DNA from: JAHDFB01 sp965658745
GTDB taxonomy: Bacteria > Bacteroidota > Bacteroidia > Chitinophagales > Saprospiraceae
Assembly (NCBI GenBank): GCA_965658745.1
Contig: CBFHTK010000006.1
Location: 96,104 to 160,103 of the forward strand
DNA: 64,000 nucleotides
Direction: 5' to 3'
The position numbers and the translations under genes were made by a program. Shown here in pieces: positions 9,269 through 19,157 of this stretch. The notes under the pieces were generated by a model. The model did not search any database. It had not been told where the DNA came from and was given only the letters and a program-made list of their open reading frames with translations. Each line of letters starts with the position of its first letter. The first letter of the stretch is position 1.

Positions 9269-10981
9269 CTAGTAGAAGAGATCAATATTTTCCATTCTCG
9301 ACATGACTTTTGGTCTTTCTAGTAACTGATCTAGTTCTTCTATTTGGTTCTTCAGTGCCGATGCTTGGTTGCCAATACTTTTCAAACTAAAAAGTGGATT
9401 GATCTTAGCAAATTCAGAAAAGTCAGTTTTTACCTTGGGATAGTCAGTAAAGACAAGTCGATCTAATTCGTAACGAGCCTCTAAACTATCAAGTAGATCC
9501 ACAAAGTAGATTGTTTCGTCAACCAAACCTATGTCTTTTGCATCAGTTCCACTATATATACGCCCTTGTGCTAGATCATATACACTGTCTTGTTGGATTG
9601 CCCTTCCGGTAGCAACTCTCTTAACAAATAGTTCGTACAAATCATCCGCGGATCTTCGCAAATTCTCCTTTTGAGGTTCACTCAGCTCTTGGAGACTGCT
9701 ATATCGTGTAGCATGTGGTCCCGTTTTTATCGCATCAAAATCGATACCTAAATTGTCAGAAAGTGCTTTCTCGAGTACTGGAAATGCAATGAAAACACCT
9801 ATTGAGCCCGTTACAGAACCGGGAGCCGAATATATTCTATCAGCGCCTGCCATAATGTAGTAGCCACCGCTCCCTGCGACTGATGAAATACTGCAAATTA
9901 CATCCTTGCCAGCATCTTTTGTTAACTCTACTTCATGCCAAATTCTGTCCGACGCAGTTCCACTGCCTCCTGGTGAATTTACTCTCATTAATACAAGATC
10001 AATTTCATCATTTTTTCGAATCTCTTCGAATGCTTTTCTTAGTTTTTTGGTGGAAGCATTTCCTTCATTATCTAGGATGCTTCCCTCCACAACAACATAT
10101 GCGGCATTAGCTTTCTCTTTTTTCTTGAAAAAGTCTTTCGATGCTTTATATCTAGAAAGTGAAATAACAGGAGATTTTTCGCGACCTGTATGTTCCTTTA
10201 AAAACGTCTCATATTCAGGTTTGTAGGATTTTACATCAGCTAGTTTGAGGCTTAAACATGCATCTGAGTCGAAAGCAAGGTTTTCTTGTATGATTTGCTC
10301 AATTCTTTCAGATCCAATGCCTCTATTATCGGAAATGGTTTGAATCAGTTCCTCTTGTAGACCATACAGATATTTTTCATACTGCATTCTATTTTGCGGA
10401 CTTGAAGATGTTCTATTGTAACTCTCAACAAAACTCTTAAATTTTCCTGCTGAATATATTTCCATCTCGATTCCATATTGATCAAGAAACCCTTTGTAGT
10501 AACTGAGGATAATTGAGTAGCCTTTAAGATCTATTTCTCCCATAGGGTCAATGAAAATCGAGTCTGCCATAGAAGCGAGTAAATATGCACTCTGCGTGTA
10601 GTAATCACCATGTGCGTAAATTGATTTTCCTGATTCCCTAAACTTGACCAAAGCGCGATTAAGTTCCATCGATGTCACATGCCGTAGATTGGATTGTCCG
10701 TTTATGGAAATACCATCAATTTGCGGATCGCTTGCTGCTGCTTCAATCAGCTCGATCGTGTTCTTTAGTGTTGGAGGTGGGCTTTCGCCCAAAATGAGCG
10801 ATTGGATTGGAGACATTTCGATAGACAACTCAGCTGGATTGGCGGCAAAGGACAATTCTAGTATACTGTGATCTTCAATTTTCTGTTTGGAAACAACTGC
10901 TGAATAAACACCAAGTGCCGCCAACCCTATTACAAGTAGTAGAACGAGGAACGCAATTGCTATGAACTTTAAGATTTTCAT
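9269..10981 (-). CDS. sppA: Signal peptide peptidase SppA, 67K (long) type
   Basis: 570 residues with one N-terminal transmembrane anchor (about residues 4-28), then two tandem SppA/ClpP-like domains. SppA digests signal peptides left in the membrane. In the E. coli enzyme the catalytic Lys comes from the N-terminal domain and Ser from the C-terminal domain. Here AGKFKSFVESYNR places the Lys at about 182, and SSVAGSGGYYIMAG places the Ser at about 371, so both appear conserved. The oxyanion-type motif NSPGGSG is near residue 336. Monocistronic on the minus strand; divergent from the giant adhesin gene across a 283-base spacer. Confidence 0.95.
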   Translation of the reverse strand: MKILKFIAIAFLVLLLVIGLAALGVYSAVVSKQKIEDHSILELSFAANPAELSIEMSPIQSLILGESPPPTLKNTIELIEAAASDPQIDGISINGQSNLRHVTSMELNRALVKFRESGKSIYAHGDYYTQSAYLLASMADSIFIDPMGEIDLKGYSIILSYYKGFLDQYGIEMEIYSAGKFKSFVESYNRTSSSPQNRMQYEKYLYGLQEELIQTISDNRGIGSERIEQIIQENLAFDSDACLSLKLADVKSYKPEYETFLKEHTGREKSPVISLSRYKASKDFFKKKEKANAAYVVVEGSILDNEGNASTKKLRKAFEEIRKNDEIDLVLMRVNSPGGSGTASDRIWHEVELTKDAGKDVICSISSVAGSGGYYIMAGADRIYSAPGSVTGSIGVFIAFPVLEKALSDNLGIDFDAIKTGPHATRYSSLQELSEPQKENLRRSADDLYELFVKRVATGRAIQQDSVYDLAQGRIYSGTDAKDIGLVDETIYFVDLLDSLEARYELDRLVFTDYPKVKTDFSEFAKINPLFSLKSIGNQASALKNQIEELDQLLERPKVMSRMENIDLFY

Positions 10982-11264
10982 ATTGATGTATCCAGTGTTT
11001 TCATTGAAAAGTTAAATCTACTGTATTAGTTTACGAAAAGCGATAAAAATAGATGAATTGGACTATTTCGCAGATAATCAAATGGTTTTACCTAAAAAGT
11101 TGTTCTCGACGCATCGTCTTGACTGGTCACAAGGTCAATATTTAGTAATGTCATGTCGTTAAGTTACTGAATTGTCCTACTTAGGATCAAATTATTGATG
11201 AGAGGTTAGCTCAGACCGATATTACTGTTTATCTTGTAGCTTGTTTTGAACCGAGACTTTAAAT

Positions 11265-14200
11265 ATGACTGATAAAATCGATAGAACAGTATTTGAGAGT
11301 AGTACTATCTTTATGTTTTTTGCTAAAATTTGTAGGTCAAGTTGCTTGGTTGTTACCTTGATTTTTTTGTTTTGCACTTGTTTCAATGTCCTTAGCGCAC
11401 AACTTAGCGTCACCGCTTCCAATGCAGCTCTTGATCCTGAAGCACTTGTGGAGACCTTCTTTCTCGGTGACGGAGTAGAAGTTACCAATATCGATTATAC
11501 AGGAGATAACAATGCTGTAGGTTTTTTTACAGATGGTATTAATGAGATTGACATGGACCGGGGGCTTGTAATGGGTTCAGGTTTTGTTGCAGACGTGGTT
11601 GGTGCTTATCTAGATTTTGCTAGTACAGATACCGGAGGTCCAAATGGTGATAGTGATTTGGAGAATATTACTGATGTGGCTGTGAACGATGTTTCTTTTT
11701 ATGAAATAACATTCATTCCTACAGCAGATACTTTGAGATTTCGATATGTATTTGCAAGTGAGGAGTATCCCGATTACAATTGTTCAGTATTCAATGACGT
11801 TTTTGGATTTTTTATCACAGGGCCAAATCCATTAGGTGGAAGTTACGCGGCAGAAAATATTGCTCTAGTACCTGAATTATCAGATCCGTCTGGACTTACA
11901 TTTACAAACTTACCGGTTTCGATTGCAAACGTACATGGTGCTGTTCCTGCTAATAATTGTCCAGGATCTTTTGAAGAATACTATAACGATAACTCAGGTA
12001 GTGTCCAATTTGCTTATGGAGCATATCTGGATGTTTTTACTGCTCAAGCGATTGTAATTCCTTGTGAAGAATACACGATAAAGTTGGCAATTGCTGATGG
12101 TGCTGATCAGATTTTCGATTCTGCTGTTTTTCTTGAAGCGAAGTCATTTGGGACTGGATCCCTCAACGTTGATATACAAACCGTCAGTCTAGATGGGAGT
12201 ATTGCAGAGGGTTGTAATTCTGGGACCATTGTGTTTTCGCTTCCGAATCCTCAAGAAGAGGATGTTATCGTTGACGCAGTTATAATAGACTGCCCAGGCT
12301 CAGCTACATTGAATGAAGATTATTTTGGCCTTCCTAACCAAATTGTTATTCCAGCAGGCGAGACGAGCGTATCATATGAAGTTTTTGCTGTTGACGAAGG
12401 AATTGTCGAAGGTGACGAGTTTATTTGCTTTGATATTCAAAGGGATATTTGTAATAGAGATACGGTTTCCATTAGGATAGTTGAATCTCCTCTGACAGGA
12501 AATGTAGTTTACGTGCCAAATGATACAACAATCTGTCAGAACGAAACAGTATTTTTAAATACCTCGCTACCTCCAAGCTTCATACTGCCTCCAGCTCCAT
12601 CCTTTGAAATGTCAACCAATTCTATGATTATGAATGAATTGGTTCCAAATACATTTCCAATAGATGTATCTGGTGTAGTGCCAGAATTCCTCGCAAATGG
12701 AGTGATAAAGTCAGTATGTATTGATACGCTAGAGCATAGGTTCTTGACCGATATGGATGTCTTTCTAATTACACCATCCGGTCAGTTTTTAGAATTAACA
12801 ACAGACAACGGTAAAAAACCACTGAATGGGCTAGATGTCGATTATTATATAAATACTTGCTTTACACCTTTTGCATTGACAGAGGTAGAAAATGGCTCTT
12901 CATTATCAGGCCCTATCTTCAATACCAACCCTACTTATGAAGGCGACTTTTTTCCAGAAGGAGTTTGGAACGATTTATATGGACCAGAAAGAGAAAGTAA
13001 CGGTACTTACGAACTACTAATTATTGATGACGAAACAGGAGCTTTAGGTAGGTTTACTGGTTGGTCAATTTGTTTCAATCCGATATACAACCTTACATAC
13101 AATTGGTCTTCTGATATAGATGGCGACATTTGTACAAATTGCGAAGGTGTTCCTATCGATGTTACTGAGAATACGACATTTTATTTAGAAGTGATAGATT
13201 CTTATGGTTGTGGATACCTGGATTCATTTACTGTAACTACAAATACGCTCTTGCCTGGAGTTACAAATCTGATGTGCGATAGTATTTCTCAGGATTACAT
13301 AAGCTTTACCTGGGACGGTGAGCCAACTGCTGATTCATATGAAATATTTATTCCAGGAGTTATCGATCCAGCGATTGATATTGGAGATGTTACAGAGTAT
13401 GCAGTTGATGGACTTCTTCCTTTAGTAGATTATTCCATAACTGTGCGGTCAATAGGGGGAATCTGTGGAGGTGAATCAGTAACAATTGTTTGCTCGACCA
13501 TAAATTGTAATGTCGATGATTTAATCATAGAGGCACAAGATTCAGTCGTATGTTTTGGAGAAGCAAATGGATTACTTGACGTTGATATTACAGGAGTGTT
13601 TCCGCCTTTTACTTACGAGTATAGAGGTGAAAGTAATTTAGATGGTTTGTTTACTGGTCTTGCTGCTGGGGAAGATACCTTGTATATCACAGACAATGTC
13701 GGATGTGTTTCGAAATATCCGATTGAAATTCTTCAACCAAATAGCCTAAACGTAGATTTTGACGGAATTATAGCAATTAGTTGTTTTAACGAGAATGACG
13801 GAAGGGCAGTAGCTGAACCTTTTGGTGGTGTTGCTCCGTATGAAGTTCTGTGGTCTTCTGGCGAAATGACAGAAGTAGCAGCCCTGCTATCTCCCGGAAC
13901 GAACTTTATCACAATTACTGATGCCAATGGATGCGAACTAGTTGAATCAATTGATTTCGATAATCCACCAGAATTAACAGCTGATCATTTGAGTATGGAT
14001 GCAAGTTGTTTTGGAACAAGTACTGGTATAGGGATTATTAACCCTGGTGGCGGAACGAGTCCATATTTTTATAATTGGGGAGATCCTCTAAATCAATTAA
14101 CTCAACAAGCCAACGACCTAGCTGCAGGAACATATATTGTTACTGTAGAAGATATTAATAATTGTAGTACGACCGAGGAAGTTATTATTGGAGAGCCAGG

Positions 14201-16850
14201 ACAGATAGTCACAAATGTGACTGGGTCTAGTATTTCTTGTTTTAATAGCCTTGATGGCGAAGCAGAAGTCACCATTCAAGGTGGAAATCCGCCATTCGAT
14301 ATACTCTGGGATACTGGATCATCAGATAATCCCGTCCTAGACTTAACGGCAGGGTGGCATTATGTGACAGTTACCGATAATATGAATTGTGAAGCCATCG
14401 ATAGTGTCGAGATTCTTGCTCCTGACTCGATTGAAGTAATCTTTGATAATTCAGATGTTAGTTGTTTTGGTTTAACTGATGGTGAAGTGAGTTGGATGGT
14501 CACTGGAGGCACTGGTGCAATTACTGTCACTGATCTCAATAATGATGTGGTCACTTCACCAGTGAGCGATTTGCCAGCTGGAATTCATTGCTTTAGTTTT
14601 GAAGACTCTGAAGGGTGTGTACTTGATTCATGTATTACGCTTATCGAACCAGTTGAAATAGTAATTGATTATTTAGCTGTTTTCGAGTCGTGCTTTAATA
14701 CAAATGATGCCTCAATCGATATTACCGTTTCCATGGGTGTAGAGCCTTATACATTTTCATGGACAGGTCCCAACAACTTTACTTCAAATAATGAAGATAT
14801 TTTTGACATTAATTCAGGGCAGTATTTTATTGAGGTAACTGATGCAAATGGATGCATTAAGGTAGATAGTTTGACACTTGACGAGCCCGAGCAGATTATT
14901 ATTGGAGCGGATATTTTTAATATTGCTTGTAAAGGAGAGGCAGACGGTATTTTGCAGATTACAGTAACAGGCGGTGCTGAACCCTACACTTACAATTGGA
15001 TTGGTCCAAACGGATTTACCTCAGATGAAGAAGATTTAATTGATGTTTTAGCAGGAACTTATACGCTAATATTGATAGATGATATTGGTTGTACTGTTCA
15101 GAAACAATATGAAATAATAGAGCCTTTTCAAGGGATTCAGGCTGGCATATCACCTAATGATGAGGTTTGTTTTGACGCAAAAAATGGTGTAGCTTCAGTT
15201 CAACCTTTTGGAGGTACTTTACCATATGATATTACGTGGAGTAACGATAGTAAATTTACTAATATAAATGGGCTTTCACCCGGATGGTACTACGTAACGA
15301 TTGTGGATGGTTCGAATTGCTCCGTGGTGGATTCTGTCGAGATTATAGAGCGTCCTCAAATTGAAATAGAAACTAGTCAGAGTACATCGCTCTGTTTTGA
15401 GTCATTTGATGGTTCAGCTCGTGTAGAGTCAATAACAGTAAATGGTGTTGTCCAAGATCCAAATGACTATGAATATCTTTGGAATTCATTCCCATTACAA
15501 ACTACCCAAGAAGCACTTAACCTTAAAGGTGGTGCAGATTATCTTGTAGTTGTAACTGATCAACTTGGCTGTACGGCAAGGCAGTCAGTCATAATTGATA
15601 CACCTGAGGAAGTAGAAGCTGAACTTAGTGTGATTGATTCTATCAATTGCGCACAAGGCGATGATGGGAGTATCATGATTAATGGAATTGGAGGAAATAG
15701 CCCATATAGTTATCAGTGGGGTCAAAAAACGAACTTCCAAACTGGCCCAGAGGCAAGTAATCTACGAGCTGGGACATACCTTGTAACAATTACTGATACA
15801 AATGGCTGTACTGGTGTTGAAGAATTTTCCATACAAGATCCATTTCCAATTTCATTGAATTATCGAATATTTGAAGTTCTGTGTTTTGGTGAAGAAGACG
15901 GAGAGGTTGAACTGATTGCAAATGGCGGTACATTGCCTTACACATACAATTGGTCAACTGGTGACTCTGATGACGTGATAGAAAATCTTGACGAAGGTCT
16001 ATATTACGTAACTGTTTCAGATGCAAATGATTGTGAGATTGTGGATTCGGTTGAAGTAGCTCAGCCTTTGTCACCGATTTCGATCGATGCTTCTGTGAAT
16101 AATATTACTTGTGCAGATGGACAAGATGGAAGTATTATAGTAAATGCTTCAGGTGGTTCTGGTAATTATATCTATAGTTTAGATAATTTCATATACAATG
16201 GCTCCGTCGAGCAGATTGGTTTGTCAGAGGGAACATATACCTTATACGTGAAAGATGCGAACGGTTGTATAGATTCGATTGAAAATATTGATATTTTTAG
16301 CCCAGTAGCACTGGAATTAGAACTAGGCCCAGATATATATTTGTCCTATGGTGAAAACTTTCAGTTTGATCCGCTTTTGTCGAATTTTCAAAACCCACTG
16401 TCTTTCGAATGGAAGTCTCCCGATAAAGATTTACTATCATGTGATGATTGTCTTAATCCTTTTTATGAGGCAATCAAACAAGCTAGTTTTCAACTCATTG
16501 TTACTGATGGCAGAGGTTGTTTAGTCGAAGATTTTATTAATATCTACATCACTAATGATGACGCAGTGCGTGTTCCAACGGGGTTTACACCAAATGGTGA
16601 TTTCAATAATGATATCTTAACAGTTTATGGACGTGAAAATGTGAAAATCATCGAATTTAAGGTCTATGACAGATGGGGAGAATTGATGTATAGTAATGAG
16701 GATTTTTTAGTTAACGATGATGACCTAGGATGGGATGGAACATTCCGAGATCAAGAAATGCCTCCAGGAGTATATACTTGGTATGTAAACGCGGAATTAA
16801 CGAATGGTTTTTCAGAAGTTTATTCAGGTAATACAACTTTAATCAGATAA
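11265..16850 (+). CDS. SprB-like giant surface adhesin with T9SS type B sorting domain
   Basis: 1861 residues. A long N-terminus with a signal-like segment (LVVTLIFLFCTCFNVLSA) is followed by a choice-of-anchor L domain (about 45-300), a Calx-beta-like segment (about 310-405), a proprotein-convertase P-type domain (about 440-605), a fibronectin III-like segment (about 660-745), twelve SprB-type repeats (about 750-1685), and a C-terminal gliding-motility/T9SS type B domain beginning VPTGFTPNGDFNNDIL. The protein is expected to be exported by T9SS and held on the surface, as SprB is in gliding flavobacteria, for adhesion or gliding. The PorP/SprF gene 4 bases downstream fits the known sprB-sprF pairing. 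An alternative start at Met 17 (11313) would give a more ordinary signal peptide. Confidence 0.88.
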   Translation: MTDKIDRTVFESSTIFMFFAKICRSSCLVVTLIFLFCTCFNVLSAQLSVTASNAALDPEALVETFFLGDGVEVTNIDYTGDNNAVGFFTDGINEIDMDRGLVMGSGFVADVVGAYLDFASTDTGGPNGDSDLENITDVAVNDVSFYEITFIPTADTLRFRYVFASEEYPDYNCSVFNDVFGFFITGPNPLGGSYAAENIALVPELSDPSGLTFTNLPVSIANVHGAVPANNCPGSFEEYYNDNSGSVQFAYGAYLDVFTAQAIVIPCEEYTIKLAIADGADQIFDSAVFLEAKSFGTGSLNVDIQTVSLDGSIAEGCNSGTIVFSLPNPQEEDVIVDAVIIDCPGSATLNEDYFGLPNQIVIPAGETSVSYEVFAVDEGIVEGDEFICFDIQRDICNRDTVSIRIVESPLTGNVVYVPNDTTICQNETVFLNTSLPPSFILPPAPSFEMSTNSMIMNELVPNTFPIDVSGVVPEFLANGVIKSVCIDTLEHRFLTDMDVFLITPSGQFLELTTDNGKKPLNGLDVDYYINTCFTPFALTEVENGSSLSGPIFNTNPTYEGDFFPEGVWNDLYGPERESNGTYELLIIDDETGALGRFTGWSICFNPIYNLTYNWSSDIDGDICTNCEGVPIDVTENTTFYLEVIDSYGCGYLDSFTVTTNTLLPGVTNLMCDSISQDYISFTWDGEPTADSYEIFIPGVIDPAIDIGDVTEYAVDGLLPLVDYSITVRSIGGICGGESVTIVCSTINCNVDDLIIEAQDSVVCFGEANGLLDVDITGVFPPFTYEYRGESNLDGLFTGLAAGEDTLYITDNVGCVSKYPIEILQPNSLNVDFDGIIAISCFNENDGRAVAEPFGGVAPYEVLWSSGEMTEVAALLSPGTNFITITDANGCELVESIDFDNPPELTADHLSMDASCFGTSTGIGIINPGGGTSPYFYNWGDPLNQLTQQANDLAAGTYIVTVEDINNCSTTEEVIIGEPGQIVTNVTGSSISCFNSLDGEAEVTIQGGNPPFDILWDTGSSDNPVLDLTAGWHYVTVTDNMNCEAIDSVEILAPDSIEVIFDNSDVSCFGLTDGEVSWMVTGGTGAITVTDLNNDVVTSPVSDLPAGIHCFSFEDSEGCVLDSCITLIEPVEIVIDYLAVFESCFNTNDASIDITVSMGVEPYTFSWTGPNNFTSNNEDIFDINSGQYFIEVTDANGCIKVDSLTLDEPEQIIIGADIFNIACKGEADGILQITVTGGAEPYTYNWIGPNGFTSDEEDLIDVLAGTYTLILIDDIGCTVQKQYEIIEPFQGIQAGISPNDEVCFDAKNGVASVQPFGGTLPYDITWSNDSKFTNINGLSPGWYYVTIVDGSNCSVVDSVEIIERPQIEIETSQSTSLCFESFDGSARVESITVNGVVQDPNDYEYLWNSFPLQTTQEALNLKGGADYLVVVTDQLGCTARQSVIIDTPEEVEAELSVIDSINCAQGDDGSIMINGIGGNSPYSYQWGQKTNFQTGPEASNLRAGTYLVTITDTNGCTGVEEFSIQDPFPISLNYRIFEVLCFGEEDGEVELIANGGTLPYTYNWSTGDSDDVIENLDEGLYYVTVSDANDCEIVDSVEVAQPLSPISIDASVNNITCADGQDGSIIVNASGGSGNYIYSLDNFIYNGSVEQIGLSEGTYTLYVKDANGCIDSIENIDIFSPVALELELGPDIYLSYGENFQFDPLLSNFQNPLSFEWKSPDKDLLSCDDCLNPFYEAIKQASFQLIVTDGRGCLVEDFINIYITNDDAVRVPTGFTPNGDFNNDILTVYGRENVKIIEFKVYDRWGELMYSNEDFLVNDDDLGWDGTFRDQEMPPGVYTWYVNAELTNGFSEVYSGNTTLIR
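13525..16310 (+). repeat. twelve SprB-type protein repeats inside the adhesin gene
   Basis: Each unit is about 75-80 residues and follows the pattern SCFxxxDG...GGxxPYxxxW...LxxGxYxVTVTDxNGC. Twelve unit starts can be read, from VCFGEANG to TCADGQDG. The DNA copies are strongly diverged, so the array is old rather than freshly amplified. Nearly every unit keeps two Cys (SCF and NGC), which could stiffen each module. Confidence 0.75.
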
Positions 16851-16854
16851 GATT

Positions 16855-17898
16855 ATGAGATTATATTTGATATTTGTATTGAGTTTATTTGTGCAAGTTG
16901 GATTGTTTGCCCAAGATGTTGCTTACTCGCAGTTCTATAACTCAAATGCAGTTCTCAATCCTGCACTCATTGGCGTTTACGATGGTCAGAATCGATTGAC
17001 ACTGAATTATCGAGATCAATGGGCATCGATTCATCGAAATAATTCCTACAGAACCTTATCAGCGCAATTTGATGGTAAAGTTCATATTAAAAGAAATGAT
17101 TTTCTGACTTATGGATTAGACTTTACGAGAGATCAGGCTGGAAATAGTAATTACTTGCAGCAAAATGGTCATTTTAATATAGGCTACATAAAACAGATTG
17201 GTACAAATGCATATTCTCCAGTTGATCACTTCTTAGTTGGAGCATTACGTCTCGGTTTTGGTCAGAACCGTTTGAGTTTGTCAGATTTATGGTTTGGAAA
17301 TCAATTCAATAAGTCTTCTGGGACAATAGATTTTGGAGCTGCATCAAATGAAGAACTTTTGGGCAACGGAAGTACGCCTCTTTTTGGTGATTTTGGTATG
17401 GGTTTACTCTACTATGGCGTAATTAAAGATAGACATAATTTTTATGCAGGATTTTCGGCAAACCATCTCAATCAACCACGGGTTTCGGTGACGGAATTTG
17501 GGGACTTTAGACTGAAAAGACTCTATGTTTTTCATGCAGGAACAGAGTTGCCACATAATCGTGAATTGAGTTCGATGATAAATTTTGCCAGCTATTTCCA
17601 AGGAGCAAGTAGAATGTTTATGCCTGGATATACTGCGAGATATAAACATAAGGATTGGAAAGAGATTGCACTTAGAGCTGGTGTTTGGTCTCGCTTTGTA
17701 GCTGGTGAGGAGTTTGTGGAGTCAATTGTATTTGGAACTACTTTTGAATACGAATCTATCTTGTTTGGTCTTTCATATGATGTGACTACATCTTCACTTG
17801 TACAGGCTAATTCACGAAGAGGTTCGATTGAGTTGTCATTTCAGTATATTAATCGGAATACTAAGTACAGGTCACCGATTACTTGTCCAAAATTTTAA
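16855..17898 (+). CDS. PorP/SprF family type IX secretion membrane protein
   Basis: 347 residues with a signal peptide (ending around VGLFA/QDVA), then AYSQFYNSNAVLNPALIGVYDGQ, the hallmark start of PorP/SprF proteins, and a barrel of alternating strands. The family works in the outer membrane with a particular large type B T9SS cargo, as SprF does with SprB. It starts 4 bases after the adhesin stop, so the two form one transcription unit and very probably one adhesin/translocation pair. The C-terminus is short and lacks the PNMR-type ending seen in many relatives; I would not read anything into that. Confidence 0.88.
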   Translation: MRLYLIFVLSLFVQVGLFAQDVAYSQFYNSNAVLNPALIGVYDGQNRLTLNYRDQWASIHRNNSYRTLSAQFDGKVHIKRNDFLTYGLDFTRDQAGNSNYLQQNGHFNIGYIKQIGTNAYSPVDHFLVGALRLGFGQNRLSLSDLWFGNQFNKSSGTIDFGAASNEELLGNGSTPLFGDFGMGLLYYGVIKDRHNFYAGFSANHLNQPRVSVTEFGDFRLKRLYVFHAGTELPHNRELSSMINFASYFQGASRMFMPGYTARYKHKDWKEIALRAGVWSRFVAGEEFVESIVFGTTFEYESILFGLSYDVTTSSLVQANSRRGSIELSFQYINRNTKYRSPITCPKF

Positions 17899-17925
17899 GA
17901 CTGATTGACTAGACTTTTAAAGCAT

Positions 17926-18576
17926 TTAGACGTTTAATGAAATTCGGTGTACACCAGGACGGTATTTCTGGCGTAGTAAAGACTGTAGAAAGTCAAAGTA
18001 CTTTTTATTTTCTACAAAATTGATGTCCTTCAAATCCAAAATCAGAACAGGGTAGGAGAGTACATTTCGAAAGTACTCGAAGTAAGAATCTTGTACTGTT
18101 TTCAAGTATTCTTTTGAAATATTCATTTCGTAGGAACGACCCCTTCTTTCAATGTTCTCTTTTAATACATCAACGTCTCTATGAAAGTAAACAACTAGAT
18201 CAGGTTGTGGAAAATTTGCGTCCAAAACCTTGAATATCTTTTGAAAGATTCGATACTCATCCTCATTCAAGTTCTTTCTTGCAAAAAGTAGTGTTTTCAA
18301 GAAGAAGTAATCACCTAGTATGAAATCATCGAACATATTTCGCATCGATAGAATACCACTCATTTGTTTATGACGTTCGGTCATAAAAAACAACTCGACA
18401 GTAAATGCAAATTTTTCCGGATTTTCGTAAAACATCGGAAGAAATGGATTATCATCAAACTCCTCAAGAATCAAACTACAATTATGTTCTTTTTGCATCA
18501 TTTCGCAAAAAGTGGTCTTTCCGGATCCTATGTTCCCTTCAATGACAATATAATTATATGGTATATTTCCTGACAT
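17926..18576 (-). CDS. Deoxynucleoside kinase family protein
   Basis: 216 residues. The P-loop GNIGSGKTT is at about 14-22, and the LID-type motif ERRGRSYE lies near residue 142, as in the dCK/dGK/dNK family that phosphorylates deoxynucleosides for nucleotide salvage. The acidic/aromatic EEFDDNPF motif after the P-loop is also family-typical. The start ATG is 3 bases after the folK stop, so the two genes are translationally close and likely one operon, an arrangement I recall from other Bacteroidota. The actual base preference (dA, dG or dC) cannot be read from the sequence. Confidence 0.85.
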   Translation of the reverse strand: MSGNIPYNYIVIEGNIGSGKTTFCEMMQKEHNCSLILEEFDDNPFLPMFYENPEKFAFTVELFFMTERHKQMSGILSMRNMFDDFILGDYFFLKTLLFARKNLNEDEYRIFQKIFKVLDANFPQPDLVVYFHRDVDVLKENIERRGRSYEMNISKEYLKTVQDSYFEYFRNVLSYPVLILDLKDINFVENKKYFDFLQSLLRQKYRPGVHRISLNV

Positions 18577-18579
18577 GAG

Positions 18580-19062
18580 TTATATGCGTAATACCTGACT
18601 ATGATCTGCACATTGATCCAACAATTGCGCACTAGTTGATTTGCTGATCGGGTCAATAGCAGCTCCCCAAAACTCTACCAGCGGCTCCAAAATGAAACGC
18701 CGCTCACGAAATAAAGAATGAGGAATTTGCAATTCAGGGCTAAAGATAATCATATTACGATAAAGAATAATGTCAATGTCAATTATTCTCGGACCCCATT
18801 TCCTTTCTCTTTTTCTCCCCAGTTGTGATTCACTCTCTAGGCACAGTCTAAGTAGTGCAAATGGGTTTAATTTGGTTTCAATTTCAATTAATTGGTTGTA
18901 GAAATTTGATTGATCTTGATTACCCCACGCTTCAGTTTCAAATATTGAGCTTGTTGTTTTTACAATACATTGCTTAGCTATTTCTGCTTTCGCTTTCTCT
19001 AAGTTTGCCCTACGATTTCCTTCATTAGATCCTAGTTGCAGTATGATTGGAGAACTATCCAT
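18580..19062 (-). CDS. folK: 2-amino-4-hydroxy-6-hydroxymethyldihydropteridine pyrophosphokinase
   Basis: 160 residues, normal for HPPK. The enzyme transfers pyrophosphate from ATP to hydroxymethyl-dihydropterin in folate synthesis. Visible motifs: LQLGSNEGNR near the N-terminus, the ETEAWGNQDQSNFYNQ substrate region, and the ATP/magnesium loop RKRERKWGPRIIDIDIILY with the two Asp metal ligands (DIDI). The C-terminal HSLFRERRFILEPL is also diagnostic. The thyA product, encoded 2.5 kb away, consumes folate. Confidence 0.95.
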   Translation of the reverse strand: MDSSPIILQLGSNEGNRRANLEKAKAEIAKQCIVKTTSSIFETEAWGNQDQSNFYNQLIEIETKLNPFALLRLCLESESQLGRKRERKWGPRIIDIDIILYRNMIIFSPELQIPHSLFRERRFILEPLVEFWGAAIDPISKSTSAQLLDQCADHSQVLRI

Positions 19063-19090
19063 GCAGATTTGTGAGTAGCTGTATAAAACA

Positions 19091-19139
19091 AAGCACCTCA
19101 GTTTTTCTTAGCGATTATACTTTGAAAACTGAGGTGCTT
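19091..19139 (-). terminator. rho-independent terminator of the AGCS transporter gene
   Basis: A perfect 15-bp stem: AAGCACCTCAGTTTT (19091-19105) and AAAACTGAGGTGCTT (19125-19139) with a 19-base loop. On the minus strand it is followed by TTTGTTTTATAC, a T-rich tail. It lies 18 bases beyond the transporter stop and upstream of folK, so it separates the two minus-strand units. Confidence 0.85.
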
Positions 19140-19157
19140 CTAAATTATTTTGATCGA

